DNA of 64,000 nt, from assembly GCF_001643305.1 (NCBI RefSeq), contig NZ_LSGW01000032.1:61804-125803 (forward strand). The letters run 5' to 3'. Origin of the DNA: Aeromonas salmonicida subsp. salmonicida (GTDB lineage: Bacteria > Pseudomonadota > Gammaproteobacteria > Enterobacterales > Aeromonadaceae). The translations under genes and the position numbers were made by a program. Under the pieces are notes generated by a model. It saw only the letters and a list, made by a program, of their open reading frames with translations, was not told the origin of the DNA and searched no databases. Of this stretch, positions 55,663 through 64,000 are shown piece after piece; position 1 is the first letter of the stretch; the number at the start of each line of letters is the position of its first letter.

Positions 55663-55962
55663 CTAACCTGCATTCAGCTTGTAAAGATCAGATGCGCGAC
55701 CCGCCTTGGAAAACTGCAGCAACTCCTCTTCTGCAAGATGTTTTTCTTTTCCCACCCACTCATGGATGGCTTGAAACTGCTGCAATGCCTGACGGTGCTC
55801 CGCATCAAGCACAGCACCCGATGGAATGTGTTGAAACACACCATCAAGCGCACCGAGATAAAGCTCTACCAGCTTGTCAGCCGCCTGCAGCTGGCGCTGC
55901 TCGAGCAGCGCCAACAGCTGGTTACCGGTTTCCATCAATACAATCAGAGGGGGACGGTTCAT
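55663..55962 (-). CDS. FliT-like flagellar chaperone
   Basis: 99 residues from MNRPPLIVLMETGNQ; the ATG overlaps the fliS stop (ATGA). All helical: QLLALLEQRQLQAADKLVEL and FQAIHEWVGKEKHLAEEELL. Position after fliS suggests a FliT-type chaperone for the cap protein FliD. Sequence alone is not diagnostic. Confidence 0.65.
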   Translation of the reverse strand: MNRPPLIVLMETGNQLLALLEQRQLQAADKLVELYLGALDGVFQHIPSGAVLDAEHRQALQQFQAIHEWVGKEKHLAEEELLQFSKAGRASDLYKLNAG

Positions 55963-56381
55963 TCCGCCCTGCCTACTTTTTGCTGTGCCAGCGCCTTGTC
56001 GCGCTCTTCGACGGGAATCGCATCCCACCCGCTTTTTACGGTCAGCATCAGGTTAATCACCTCGTCAACCGCACTGATATCCATATCGCGGCTGGCATCC
56101 ATCATCCGGGCCTTCATGTAATCATAAAGCGCGAACAAGTCCTCGGGTACCTTGCCATAAGAGAGATCCAGCGAGTCCTGCAGACCGTTGATGATGGCCA
56201 TCGTTTTGGAGATGGACAGAGACTTGTGCTCAAAGTCGCGACGCTCAATCGCGCCACGCGCCTGAGCAAGACGTTCGAGACATCCCTGCATCAGTAGCTG
56301 AATGACACGATAAGGGTCGGCCACTGCCAGCTCGGATTGCAGACTCTGGGTGGTATAGGCTTTGATATTTTTCCGATACAT
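55959..56381 (-). CDS. fliS: Flagellin chaperone FliS (FlaJ)
   Basis: 140 residues from MYRKNIKAYTTQSLQSELAVADPYRVIQLLMQGCLERLAQA, the classic FliS N-terminus. Binds flagellin C-termini before export. In Aeromonas the gene is called flaJ and sits between flaH and maf-1, as here. Confidence 0.93.
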   Translation of the reverse strand: MYRKNIKAYTTQSLQSELAVADPYRVIQLLMQGCLERLAQARGAIERRDFEHKSLSISKTMAIINGLQDSLDLSYGKVPEDLFALYDYMKARMMDASRDMDISAVDEVINLMLTVKSGWDAIPVEERDKALAQQKVGRAE

Positions 56382-56406
56382 ATGAAACACCGATCCTGAC
56401 TACAAA

Positions 56407-57801
56407 TTAGCTGCTCTTGGTATTGAGCAGGTTCAAATATGAGGCCGACTTGTTCATCTTGGCCAGCATGCTATCCAAGCTCCCGTAACGGGCACGCAGT
56501 GTCTCTTCGTACTTGGTCAGCTGGGCAGAGACATCTGACTGCTTGCGATTGACATCACGCAGATCCGAATTCAGGCTATCTTCCCGCTTGGCAAGCAAGC
56601 CACCAGTCTTGGAGTAACTCTCCAGCTGTCCGGCCATCTTGCCGGCCACACCATCCTTGCCACCAAACAGAGCCACGACCTGATCGAAATTCTTGTCCAC
56701 TGCCTCATCGAATTTCTCACTATCAAGGGAGAGCACTCCCTTGTTGTCCATCTTGACACCCAGCTGAAAGATGCTTGAAAACGTGGAAGAGTTTTTGGAG
56801 GGCTCAGTGATGGCCCCATTCATCATATTTATCACGGCGCGCGTGGTGGCATCGCCAGCCAAGGCACCACCATCATTTTGACTGACCCCGGCCACAATTG
56901 AACTGCGCTTGCCAAGATCACCGCTCTTCTTCACCAGGGCGTTGTAGCCATCGATGAAGCTCTTGACCATGTCCTTGATGCCAGCCTTGTCAGTGGTCAC
57001 ATCGACCTTACTCGATTTGTAGGTGGTCGTAGTTCCATCTGTCGTGCTGTCTGACGCTCTCAACACTGTTACCTTGAGCCCGAGAATCGTACCATCAAAG
57101 GTATTGGTCACACTGGTCAGCGTACTCCCGTCCACGCTAATCTCGGCATCCTGAGCATCTTGTTTCTTGGTCAATTTGGAAATGAAGTTGTCGGTCAACT
57201 CTGTGGTGTTGCCAGTTATCTGCAAGTCCTTGCCAGTACCACTGACACCGGAGTCAATAACAAGTTTGGACTTGCCATCGGACGTGTTCATGATGTTGAC
57301 GCTGAGACCGAAGTTATCGCCATCATTATTGATACGTTTGCGGATGGATTGCAGCGTATCACCCGCCTTGACATCCACATCAAAAGTTTTGTCACCCGCC
57401 TTGAAGGTCAGTTTCCCGTCCTGGGTGACCATAGGGTCGGTGGATTTGTCGAACACGCCTTCAAACTTGCTGGTAGTTGCCAATTTTTTGACACTAATAT
57501 CATACTGCCCGTTGGAGGCACCCGTTTTACTCTCCACCTTGAGTACGGGATTGTCCTTGTCCTGAGTGATGTTGATGGCGCGTTTGTTGAATGCATCATC
57601 CTTGGACATCGCTTTGAGCGTGGTCACAAAGGAAGCGATGGCTGATTTCAGTTGCCCAACACCTGAGAGAGTGATTTGAGCATTGGTCTTCTTGGTGGTA
57701 ATTGGCTGCAGCAGTTGTGCCTTTTTGGCATCCACACTGGCAGCAATCACAGACTCCAGATCGAGTCCCGAGCCGGCACCTGCAGAAGTAATCGTGGTCA
57801 T
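56407..57801 (-). CDS. fliD: Flagellar hook-associated protein 2 / cap FliD (FlaH)
   Basis: 464 residues from MTTITSAGAGSGLDLESVI, with GGAG 7 nt upstream. Filament cap needed for flagellin assembly. Conserved termini form the coiled coil (LDLESVIAASVDAKKAQLLQP; LRDVNRKQSDVSAQLTKYEETLRARYGSLDSMLAKMN). The middle is Ser/Thr/Asp-rich. Known as flaH in Aeromonas. Confidence 0.93.
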   Translation of the reverse strand: MTTITSAGAGSGLDLESVIAASVDAKKAQLLQPITTKKTNAQITLSGVGQLKSAIASFVTTLKAMSKDDAFNKRAINITQDKDNPVLKVESKTGASNGQYDISVKKLATTSKFEGVFDKSTDPMVTQDGKLTFKAGDKTFDVDVKAGDTLQSIRKRINNDGDNFGLSVNIMNTSDGKSKLVIDSGVSGTGKDLQITGNTTELTDNFISKLTKKQDAQDAEISVDGSTLTSVTNTFDGTILGLKVTVLRASDSTTDGTTTTYKSSKVDVTTDKAGIKDMVKSFIDGYNALVKKSGDLGKRSSIVAGVSQNDGGALAGDATTRAVINMMNGAITEPSKNSSTFSSIFQLGVKMDNKGVLSLDSEKFDEAVDKNFDQVVALFGGKDGVAGKMAGQLESYSKTGGLLAKREDSLNSDLRDVNRKQSDVSAQLTKYEETLRARYGSLDSMLAKMNKSASYLNLLNTKSS

Positions 57802-57828
57802 ACTCACTCTCCTCGTTATGCTTGCGTA

Positions 57829-58269
57829 TTAGATCTCGTTATCGAGCAGCAGCCCGACACGGGAACCTCCGCCGGTCGCATCACCTTCGCGCAGATCCTT
57901 GATCCGTTTGCTGATGGCCAGTAACTCTTCGCTCGGGATCTGGCGGATCATCGACTTGGTGTGGGCATCCATCACCTTGATGACAACCTGCTCGAGATCC
58001 TTTTCGACACTGAAGTTGACAGTCCATCCTTGCAACTTACTGAACTCTTGCAAGTTTTGGACCTCCTTTTCAATATCAACCTCAGAAATATCCTGTTTGC
58101 TGGCTTTTGCTTGTGCCTTCTCCTCTTGCTGTTTCTTCACATCCTGTGCCATCACCCGCTGCTCTTCCGTCGTGCCAGATAGCACTTGAGCGGCCGATTG
58201 GCCGCTCTTGCTACTTGACTGAAGAGAAGAAGGAGTGACCGATGAGGGTATTCCAATGTCATTGGCCAT
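57829..58269 (-). CDS. flaG: FlaG family protein
   Basis: 146 residues. N-terminal half is low-complexity and charged (EKAQAKASKQDISEVD). The C-terminal FlaG domain is WTVNFSVEKDLEQVVIKVMD followed by IRQIPSEELLAISKRIKDL. Thought to influence filament length. AGGAG lies 7 nt before the ATG. Confidence 0.9.
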   Translation of the reverse strand: MANDIGIPSSVTPSSLQSSSKSGQSAAQVLSGTTEEQRVMAQDVKKQQEEKAQAKASKQDISEVDIEKEVQNLQEFSKLQGWTVNFSVEKDLEQVVIKVMDAHTKSMIRQIPSEELLAISKRIKDLREGDATGGGSRVGLLLDNEI

Positions 58270-58303
58270 ATCGTCGCTCCTCTTTCTATCTCATCACTGC
58301 CTG

Positions 58304-59215
58304 TTAACCCAGCAGGGACAGGGCAGACTGCGGTCTTTGGTTGGCTTGCGCCAAGATGCTGGAGGCCGCCTGTTGCAGAATGTTCTGCTTGGTCAGGTTG
58401 GCTGTTTCAGTCGCAAAGTCCGCGTCGCGAATACGAGAGCGTGCTGCACTCAGGTTTTCAGAGACGTTGGACTGGTTGCGAATGGTCGAGTCAAACCGGT
58501 TTTGCACCGCACCCAGCTCTGCCCGTTTGCTGTCAACCGCCTTGATCATGAAGTCAAGGTTGGCCATGGCCGATTGAGCAGAACTCGCCGCCTTGATGCT
58601 ATTCATGTTGGCGACGGTCACCGGTGTTGTCCCAGATGTTACTTTATAGGGCTCTTTGCTACCTGCCGTAGTGGCTGCAACGGTTGCACTACCCTTGGAG
58701 GCGGCGGCAATACCACTGATAGTGAAAGCGCTCGTCATCTTGAAGGTTATGGTCTGACCAGCATCGGCACCGACCTGGAAGGAACCTTTGTACTTACCAT
58801 CCAGCAGTTTTTGGCCACCAAAGGTAGTATCGCTGGAGATACGATCGATCTCTGTGGTCAACTGATCATACTCTTGCTGCAACGCAGTACGGTCATCAGT
58901 GTTGTTGGAACCGTTGGCTGATTGCTGAGCCAGAGTACGCATACGCTGCAGCATGGAAGTGACTTCATCCATGGCGCCTTCAGCGGTCTGAGCAACAGAG
59001 ATGCCATCGTTGGCGTTGCGGTTACCTTGGTCCAGACCGTTGACTTGTGAGGTCAAACGGTTGGAGATCTGCAGACCTGCTGCATCGTCCTTGGCGGTGT
59101 TGATACGCAAACCGGAGGCCAGTCTGGTATAGGAGGTATCCAAGGACTTGTTGGTATTCATCAGGTTACGCTGGGCGTTCAGTGATGAAGTATTCGTGTT
59201 GATGTACATGGCCAT
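58304..59215 (-). CDS. flaB: Polar flagellin FlaB
   Basis: 303 residues. D0/D1 N-terminus [40 protein letters not shown] and C-terminus [37 protein letters not shown] Ser/Thr-rich variable centre would be the glycosylated part. Nearly identical to FlaA at both ends. Own sigma-28 promoter at 59394-59420. Confidence 0.96.
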   Translation of the reverse strand: MAMYINTNTSSLNAQRNLMNTNKSLDTSYTRLASGLRINTAKDDAAGLQISNRLTSQVNGLDQGNRNANDGISVAQTAEGAMDEVTSMLQRMRTLAQQSANGSNNTDDRTALQQEYDQLTTEIDRISSDTTFGGQKLLDGKYKGSFQVGADAGQTITFKMTSAFTISGIAAASKGSATVAATTAGSKEPYKVTSGTTPVTVANMNSIKAASSAQSAMANLDFMIKAVDSKRAELGAVQNRFDSTIRNQSNVSENLSAARSRIRDADFATETANLTKQNILQQAASSILAQANQRPQSALSLLG

Positions 59216-59393
59216 AAAAATATTCTCCCGAAGAACATGCGACTGCGGGTTGCGCCGACAAAGCGACGTCCCACCGTTAGAAGAACAGGTTGAACAATCC
59301 TGTGTCTTCTGGCGGGTGTCTGTTTGAACGAACAGGCCACCCGCAGTAGTGCAAGCGTTGGATTCCGAACACCCCTCGATTGCTTCACTTTAT

Positions 59394-59420
59394 TTAACGG
59401 CTGCAGGGACACAAGCTTTA
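59394..59420 (-). promoter_or_regulatory. Sigma-28 promoter of flaB
   Basis: TAAAGCTT, 11 bp, GCCGTTAA (consensus TAAAGTTT-N11-GCCGATAA; 14 of 16 positions). About 180 bp upstream of the flaB start, leaving a long leader. The same GCCGTTAAATAA motif occurs before flaA. Confidence 0.75.
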
Positions 59421-59590
59421 GGAAAATAATTGCCGAAGGTGGCAAGTTTTATCCGGCAGGCGGCAAAGGGAAAGAGGACAGGAGCATAGCCAGGGGGTCT
59501 AGAGTTGGTCGAGGAACCGGATAGCGGCGTTGGTTGCTTTTGGCACGCTTTGTGCTTGAATATGGGGGAGTGGCGTCAATTTGACGGCAC

Positions 59591-59617
59591 AATAAAAAGA
59601 GGCCGGAAAACCGGCCT
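59591..59617 (-). terminator. Terminator downstream of flaA
   Basis: 7-bp GC-rich stem AGGCCGG / CCGGCCT with a 4-nt loop, then CTTTTTATT on the minus strand. It isolates flaA from flaB. Confidence 0.75.
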
Positions 59618-59797
59618 AAAATGAGCATACGCTCAGGAGAATATGACCAAGGATGACAGAACTGAACAGCTGTACAACACTTGGCATTACTAATATAGAG
59701 AATTGATTCTCTCCCGATAGAACAGAGTGCAAACCGAACACCCCTTTGTTCCATCTCTTGACCAGGGCGGCCTGAACAACCGCCCTGTTTTCTTTTG

Positions 59798-60715
59798 TTA
59801 GCCCTGCAGCAACGAGAGGGCAGACTGAGGACGCTGGTTTGCCTGTGACAGTATGGTGGATGCAGTCTGTTGCAAAATGTTTTGCTTGGTCAGGTTGGCC
59901 GTTTCGGTCGCGAAGTCTGCGTCACGAATACGTGAGCGAGCTGCATTGACGTTCTCGGAGATGTTCGCTTGGTTGCGGATGGTCGAGTCAAACCGGTTCT
60001 GTACCGCACCCAATTCCGCACGCTTGCTGTCCACCACCTTGATCATGTAGTCCAGGTTAGCCATGGCAGACTGGGCTGAGCTGGCAGCGGTGATACTGTT
60101 CATGTCCGCAACAGCAACATTCCCCGTAGTCGAAGGCGTGACTTTATACGGTTCTTTGCTTCCTGCGGTCGTGGCTGCAACTACTGCATTCCCCTTAGTA
60201 GCAGATGCCATACCAGATATGGTAAAGGCAGTGGTCATCCGGAAAGTAATGGTCTGACCCGCATCAGCACCCACTTGGAAAGTCCCTTCATACCCACCAT
60301 TAAGCAAATTCTGGCCGCCAAATGTAGTATCACCGGCGACACGATCTATCTCGGTCATCAATTGGTCGTACTCTTGCTGCAAAGCGGTACGGTCATCGGT
60401 GTTGTTGGAACCGTTGGCAGATTGCTGAGCAAGGGTCCGCATCCGTTGCAGCATGGAGGTCACTTCATCCATGGCACCTTCTGCGGTCTGGGCAACGGAA
60501 ATGCCATCGTTGGCGTTACGGTTACCTTGATCCAGTCCATTGATCTGGGAGGTCAAACGGTTGGATATTTGCAGACCTGCCGCATCGTCTTTTGCGCTGT
60601 TGATGCGCAGACCAGATGCCAGACGGGTGTAAGAAGTATCCAGAGATTTGTTGGTGTTCATCAGGTTACGCTGGGCGTTAAGCGATGAAACGTTCGTATT
60701 GATATAAAGTGCCAT
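59798..60715 (-). CDS. flaA: Polar flagellin FlaA
   Basis: 305 residues from [25 protein letters not shown] lies 7 nt upstream, favouring this ATG over the one two codons earlier. Conserved D0/D1 ends as in FlaB; the variable middle differs ([30 protein letters not shown]). First gene of the cluster. Two sigma-28-like promoters lie upstream. Confidence 0.96.
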   Translation of the reverse strand: MALYINTNVSSLNAQRNLMNTNKSLDTSYTRLASGLRINSAKDDAAGLQISNRLTSQINGLDQGNRNANDGISVAQTAEGAMDEVTSMLQRMRTLAQQSANGSNNTDDRTALQQEYDQLMTEIDRVAGDTTFGGQNLLNGGYEGTFQVGADAGQTITFRMTTAFTISGMASATKGNAVVAATTAGSKEPYKVTPSTTGNVAVADMNSITAASSAQSAMANLDYMIKVVDSKRAELGAVQNRFDSTIRNQANISENVNAARSRIRDADFATETANLTKQNILQQTASTILSQANQRPQSALSLLQG

Positions 60716-60792
60716 AACCATTCTCCTAAGCTATTAAATTTACTATCTAATTTGCTCGGACTTTATTGTCTTTCCTGTCCGATGCGTCTTAT

Positions 60793-60819
60793 TTAACGGC
60801 CTCTTTTTCGATGTCTTTA
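60793..60819 (-). promoter_or_regulatory. Proximal sigma-28 promoter of flaA
   Basis: TAAAGACA, 11 bp, GCCGTTAA (12 of 16 matches). The -10 context GCCGTTAAATAA is the same as at flaB. Confidence 0.65.
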
Positions 60820-60863
60820 GCATTATTTTTAACGCTTCATCGCATTAACGCCGCTTACCCTAT

Positions 60864-60890
60864 TTATCGGCACATTCCCGTTTTACTTAA
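60864..60890 (-). promoter_or_regulatory. Distal sigma-28-like promoter of flaA
   Basis: TTAAGTAA, 11 bp, and a perfect GCCGATAA -10 element. It lies 71 bp upstream of the proximal one. Confidence 0.55.
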
Positions 60891-61116
60891 GAGAAAAAAT
60901 CCAAAAAGTTCCCCTTATCAGAAGGATGCCGCACAGGCCAAAGGCCATGGCAAAGCAAGTGCCCTGACCTGCAAGGTGTCAGCGCTCATCCGCGCACCCA
61001 CATCCCGTTTGCAAAAACTGGGGCTGGCTCTCATTTTTGCAGGCCATCATTGGTCAGAAGCCTGTCCACCCCCTAAAATCGCGACCCCATCAACAATTGG
61101 ACGTGAGTTGTTCTCC

Positions 61117-61749
61117 ATGCAGACACTGGTTGAGCAGATTGTTTACATCAGCGACATGTTTGGTACTGCGGTATTCGCGTTTTCGGGCGTCCTGGTGGCA
61201 GGGCGGCTCAGGATGGATGCCTTCGGCGTCATGGTACTGGCGGCGGTAACCGCCATTGGTGGCGGCACCATCCGCGACATGATATTGGGTGCCACCCCTG
61301 TGTTCTGGGTGCGTGACCCTCTCTATATCTGGGTGGTGATTGCCACTGCGCTGGTGGGTATGTGGATGGTCAAGCTACCCAAGCGTATGCCCTGGTATGT
61401 GCTGCCGGTGGCGGACGCCTTCGGGCTGGCTCTCTTTACCGTGATCGGTGCCCAGAAGGCTCTCAACTTCGGTACCCCAGGTCTGATAGCGGTGATCATG
61501 GGGACCATGACGGGTGTGGCAGGCGGCATGATCCGCGATGTGCTGGCACGGGAGGTGCCCATGGTGCTGCAAAAGGAGATCTATGCCACCGCCTGCATTC
61601 TGGGGGGCATCCTCTATACCTTGGCACTGGAGGTCAACGTGGACAGGGTGACCGCCATGCTGATCAGCATGCTGGGAGTATTTGGTCTGCGGGTCGCTGC
61701 CATTTACTGGCACCTGTCACTGCCCACCTTTTCGCTGCAACGCCATTGA
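61117..61749 (+). CDS. TRIC/UPF0126 family membrane protein (YicG-like)
   Basis: 210 residues from [16 protein letters not shown], seven hydrophobic segments. Two repeated glycine motifs mark the family: [13 protein letters not shown] and [12 protein letters not shown], one in each half. Bacterial members form TRIC-like cation channels; YicG has also been linked to glycine uptake. The frame extends upstream into the flaA promoter region without a ribosome site, so this start is preferred, though its own ribosome site is weak. Confidence 0.85.
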   Translation: MQTLVEQIVYISDMFGTAVFAFSGVLVAGRLRMDAFGVMVLAAVTAIGGGTIRDMILGATPVFWVRDPLYIWVVIATALVGMWMVKLPKRMPWYVLPVADAFGLALFTVIGAQKALNFGTPGLIAVIMGTMTGVAGGMIRDVLAREVPMVLQKEIYATACILGGILYTLALEVNVDRVTAMLISMLGVFGLRVAAIYWHLSLPTFSLQRH

Positions 61750-61851
61750 TGTTCGGGCCGGGGGGCATGTCGCACTCCCGGCCTCGTTACGTTGAACCAA
61801 GCGGGCTTTTCTGTTGTCATAGGATCCAGTCGTTGTAAGCCGGAATCCCTC

Positions 61852-62244
61852 ATGCAAAAACTTGGGCTCATTACTTCCCTGCTACTGATGAATGTGGCAA
61901 CGGCGCACGCCGATGCACAGGTACTGTTTGGACGACTGGCTTCTACCCCGGTGCAGCAGTTCAACCAGCAGATCCGTCAGGCAAGCACGACCCGGCAAAC
62001 CTGGGTCAATGATTATCGTGAAGTGGCACTGCGTTTTGTCGGCCATAGCGACATACCCAGTCGCATCCAGGCACAGCAACTGGATAATGATCTGGTGCTG
62101 TCGGTTGCCCTCGATGGCAACAAGAGTGACATGCTTTATATCCTGACTCTGTTTCGCAGCAATAACCTGTGGCAGATGAAGCAGGCCGAAATGGGCTGGC
62201 GTTGCCAGGGCGAGTCAACCTTTACCCCTGTCCCCTGCCCCTGA
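61852..62244 (+). CDS. Small secreted hypothetical protein
   Basis: 130 residues from MQKLGLITSLLLMNVATAHADA, a clear signal peptide. The mature part is hydrophilic with two Cys/Pro near the end (WRCQGESTFTPVPCP), possibly a disulfide. No family recognised. Terminator 50 bp downstream. Confidence 0.7.
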   Translation: MQKLGLITSLLLMNVATAHADAQVLFGRLASTPVQQFNQQIRQASTTRQTWVNDYREVALRFVGHSDIPSRIQAQQLDNDLVLSVALDGNKSDMLYILTLFRSNNLWQMKQAEMGWRCQGESTFTPVPCP

Positions 62245-62292
62245 TCCCCACGTTATCTCGACGCGCCATCAGAGCGTGATGCGCAGTGAAAT

Positions 62293-62322
62293 AAAAAATC
62301 CGGCTCATTGGCCGGATTTTTT
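62293..62322. terminator. Bidirectional terminator before thiI end
   Basis: 12-bp stem AAAAAATCCGGC / GCCGGATTTTTT with a 6-nt loop, between the small secreted gene and the convergent thiI stop. Confidence 0.85.
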
Positions 62323-62342
62323 ATTCGAAACGTCCCCCCTGA

Positions 62343-63791
62343 TTACGGGCGGTACACCTTGACGTTGTCAAAGCCCTTCTCTTTCAGGTAGAGCGCCTGC
62401 AGCTTGCTCATCACGCCGCGATCGCAGTAGAGCAGATAGGTCTGCTCTTTGGGTAGATCACCAAAGGCGGTGGCCAGCTTGAAGAAGGGGATGTGCAGCA
62501 CGTCACGGCCTTCCACCACCAAGGGTTTCTCGTCGCGCTCGTCGGCAGAACGAATGTCCAAGATCACCTCGTCAGCGGCCAGCACTTCTGTGGTCTCTAT
62601 CTCTTGAACCTCGGCGGCAGTCTCTTCACCGATGCGGCGAATGTCGAGGTAACGGGCCTCGGACACCACCTTGTCCAGGATGGCGAAGTCGAAGTTGGCC
62701 TCTTCCGCCTCGATGTTGGACAGCACAGCCTTGATGGTCGGCTTCTTGGAGATCACGCCGCAATACTCCGGCATTGTCTCGGCAAACTCCAGAGTGCCGA
62801 TACGACGGGCTTCGCTGATGATGTCCGGCTTGTCCCAGGTGATGAGCGGGCGCAGGATCACCTTGTCGGTCACCCGATCGATGACGTTGAGGTTGGTGAG
62901 GGTCTGGCTGGAGACCTGACCCACGCACTCCCCTGTCACCAGGGCCGGGATCTGGAAGTAGTCCGCCACCTGGCCTGCGGCACGCATCATCATGCGCTTG
63001 AGCACTACCCCCATCTGGCCGTTATCCACCTTCTCCAGGATTTCGGCGACCACGGGTTCAAAATCGATGGCGGTGAAGCGCACCTTGTGAGAGGCGCCAA
63101 ACTTGCTCCACAGGTAGTAGGCCACCTGCTTGACCCCTATCTCGTGGGCGGCGCCGCCGAGATTGAAGAAGCAATAGTGCACCCGGCAGCCGCGCTTGAT
63201 GAACTGGTAGGAGGCCACGCCCGAGTCGAAGCCACCGGAGAGCAGACTCAGCACGTCTTCCTGGGTCGCCATGGGGAAACCGCCCATGCCATGGTGAACG
63301 GCGCTGATGATGTAAAGCTCGTCGTTTTCCACTTCCAGGTTGACCTGGATGTCAGGCTTTTTCAGACGTACACCGGCAGTTTCGCAATGCTGGTTGAGGC
63401 CACCACCCACATAACGCTCCAGCTCCAGCGAGCTGAAATCGTGCTTGCCGACACGGCGAGCACGCACGCAGAAGGTCTTGCCTTTCAGCCGATCGCCCCA
63501 GACGGCGCGGGTCTGCTCGAAGATGTCATGCAGGTCGGTGAAGTTGCTCAGTTTCACTTCGAGGAAGTACTGGATGCCAGGGATGCAGGCCAGAGTTTCC
63601 AGATACTGGGCGTGGAACTGATCATTGCGGGAGCTCACTACCAGCTTGTCCCAATCCATCCGTACGCGGGCATCTTCGTCGAAGCGGCGCAACACGTTGC
63701 GAATGTTGCCCTGCAACATCTTGGTGAAGCGCTGGCGCACTGACTTGCTCTTGATGGTGATTTCCGGGAACAGCTTGATAATGAACTTCAT
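62343..63791 (-). CDS. thiI: tRNA 4-thiouridylase / thiazole sulfurtransferase ThiI
   Basis: 482 residues, the E. coli length. Ferredoxin-like domain and THUMP at the N-terminus, PP-loop ATPase ([12 protein letters not shown]), C344-type cysteine in [11 protein letters not shown], and a C-terminal rhodanese domain with persulfide C456 (LLYCDRG). Receives sulfur from IscS and thiolates U8 of tRNA; the rhodanese part also serves thiamine thiazole synthesis. Confidence 0.97.
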   Translation of the reverse strand: MKFIIKLFPEITIKSKSVRQRFTKMLQGNIRNVLRRFDEDARVRMDWDKLVVSSRNDQFHAQYLETLACIPGIQYFLEVKLSNFTDLHDIFEQTRAVWGDRLKGKTFCVRARRVGKHDFSSLELERYVGGGLNQHCETAGVRLKKPDIQVNLEVENDELYIISAVHHGMGGFPMATQEDVLSLLSGGFDSGVASYQFIKRGCRVHYCFFNLGGAAHEIGVKQVAYYLWSKFGASHKVRFTAIDFEPVVAEILEKVDNGQMGVVLKRMMMRAAGQVADYFQIPALVTGECVGQVSSQTLTNLNVIDRVTDKVILRPLITWDKPDIISEARRIGTLEFAETMPEYCGVISKKPTIKAVLSNIEAEEANFDFAILDKVVSEARYLDIRRIGEETAAEVQEIETTEVLAADEVILDIRSADERDEKPLVVEGRDVLHIPFFKLATAFGDLPKEQTYLLYCDRGVMSKLQALYLKEKGFDNVKVYRP

Positions 63792-63968
63792 GGTTTCAAC
63801 TCGGGTGGCCTTGATTTAAGGGCGCGGATTATATCAGAACTTTGTTGCCAGCGCCTACAGTCTGAGCGTTCACCCATATTCTCCCACTCAATGTTTGCGG
63901 CCCGGCGGCAATCTTGCGTATATTCCCGAACCTGCGCCCTGGCAAGATGCTTCAACACAGAAGATCCG

Positions 63969-64000
63969 ATGAAGACTTATATCTACTACCCCGGCATGGT
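63969..64000 (+). CDS. Start of a further gene (cut by window)
   Basis: Ten codons (MKTYIYYPGM) follow AGAAGA by 5 nt in the region divergent from thiI. Too short to name. It does not look like the start of xseB, which is often divergent from thiI in enterobacteria. Confidence 0.3.
   Translation, partial: MKTYIYYPGM

Larger units (their letters stand above)
59216..59797 (-). other. flaA-flaB intergenic region
   Basis: 582 bp with the flaA terminator (59591-59617), the flaB sigma-28 promoter (59394-59420) and a leader of about 170 nt. A hairpin CAGGGCGG / CCGCCCTG near the flaA stop (59763-59789) has its T-run on the plus strand only. No ORF here is convincing. Confidence 0.6.

Noticed and set aside
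59763..59789. flaA terminator at CAGGGCGG / CCGCCCTG
   Set aside because: The T-run follows on the plus strand, the wrong direction for flaA. The hairpin at 59600-59617 is the better terminator.
60766..61116. 117-residue N-terminal extension of the YicG-like protein
   Set aside because: Would run through the flaA sigma-28 promoters and gives no recognisable domain. The family starts near [10 protein letters not shown].

Overview
The window looks like chromosomal core sequence of an Aeromonas species (Gammaproteobacteria, GC-rich). The strongest pointer is the polar flagellar block, two tandem flagellins followed by flaG, fliD, fliS, fliT and a Maf glycosyltransferase, which is the known Aeromonas arrangement. 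The isc, queA-tgt-yajC-sec, gcv, ubiH-ubiI, zapA-6S RNA and ubiTUV blocks are close to their enterobacterial and Vibrio counterparts. I see no prophage, integron, insertion sequence, CRISPR array, tRNA or rRNA.

Layout. 1-2291: two tandem peptidase B (M17) genes, the 5' one with an internal in-frame deletion. 2351-7935: the complete isc iron-sulfur assembly operon (iscR-iscS-iscU-iscA-hscB-hscA-fdx) read leftward from a promoter with two abutting IscR boxes, preceded by trmJ. 8837-12174: a small membrane protein gene, then ubiT divergent from ubiU-ubiV (oxygen-independent ubiquinone hydroxylation), then a 3 x 81-bp tandem repeat. 12195-19191: nlpI, a rhodanese, secF-secD-yajC and tgt-queA. 19403-24449: a CBS protein, a gap with a CRP site and an orphan terminator, ahpC-ahpF, a YcaD-type MFS gene and a small secreted protein. 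24577-29334: glycine cleavage genes gcvT-gcvH-gcvP. 29762-33825: ubiI-ubiH, ygfB, divergent zapA and 6S RNA.

33907-44333 is more accessory in character. It holds a YdeP/FdhF-like molybdoenzyme gene interrupted by a TAG codon, fdhD, a divergent LysR regulator, emrD, and a nickel/peptide-type ABC importer whose binding-protein gene is frameshifted and preceded by a Zur-like palindrome. 44562-53526 carries a Nu-class GST, an unknown protein, suhB, a chemoreceptor, a ZIP metal transporter, a periplasmic binding protein and the coupled mtnN-cbiB-btuF unit. 53569-60890 is the flagellin/cap/chaperone cluster with sigma-28 promoters. 61117-64000 has a TRIC/YicG-type membrane protein, a small secreted protein, thiI and the start of one more gene.

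The most notable observation is the number of lesions in otherwise ordinary genes. There is one amber codon, two single-base losses in homopolymers (G5 in the ABC binding protein, A5 in maf-1) and two apparent in-frame deletions (pepB, MFS). This could mean gene decay in a host-adapted lineage, phase-variable switching for maf-1, or base-calling errors, and the sequence alone cannot tell these apart. Noncoding candidates worth checking are the 81-bp repeat array, a possible CRP-linked small RNA before ahpC, a perfect 13-bp hairpin inside the isc operon, and a structured gap between gcvH and gcvP. I did not find a clearly new multi-gene system.
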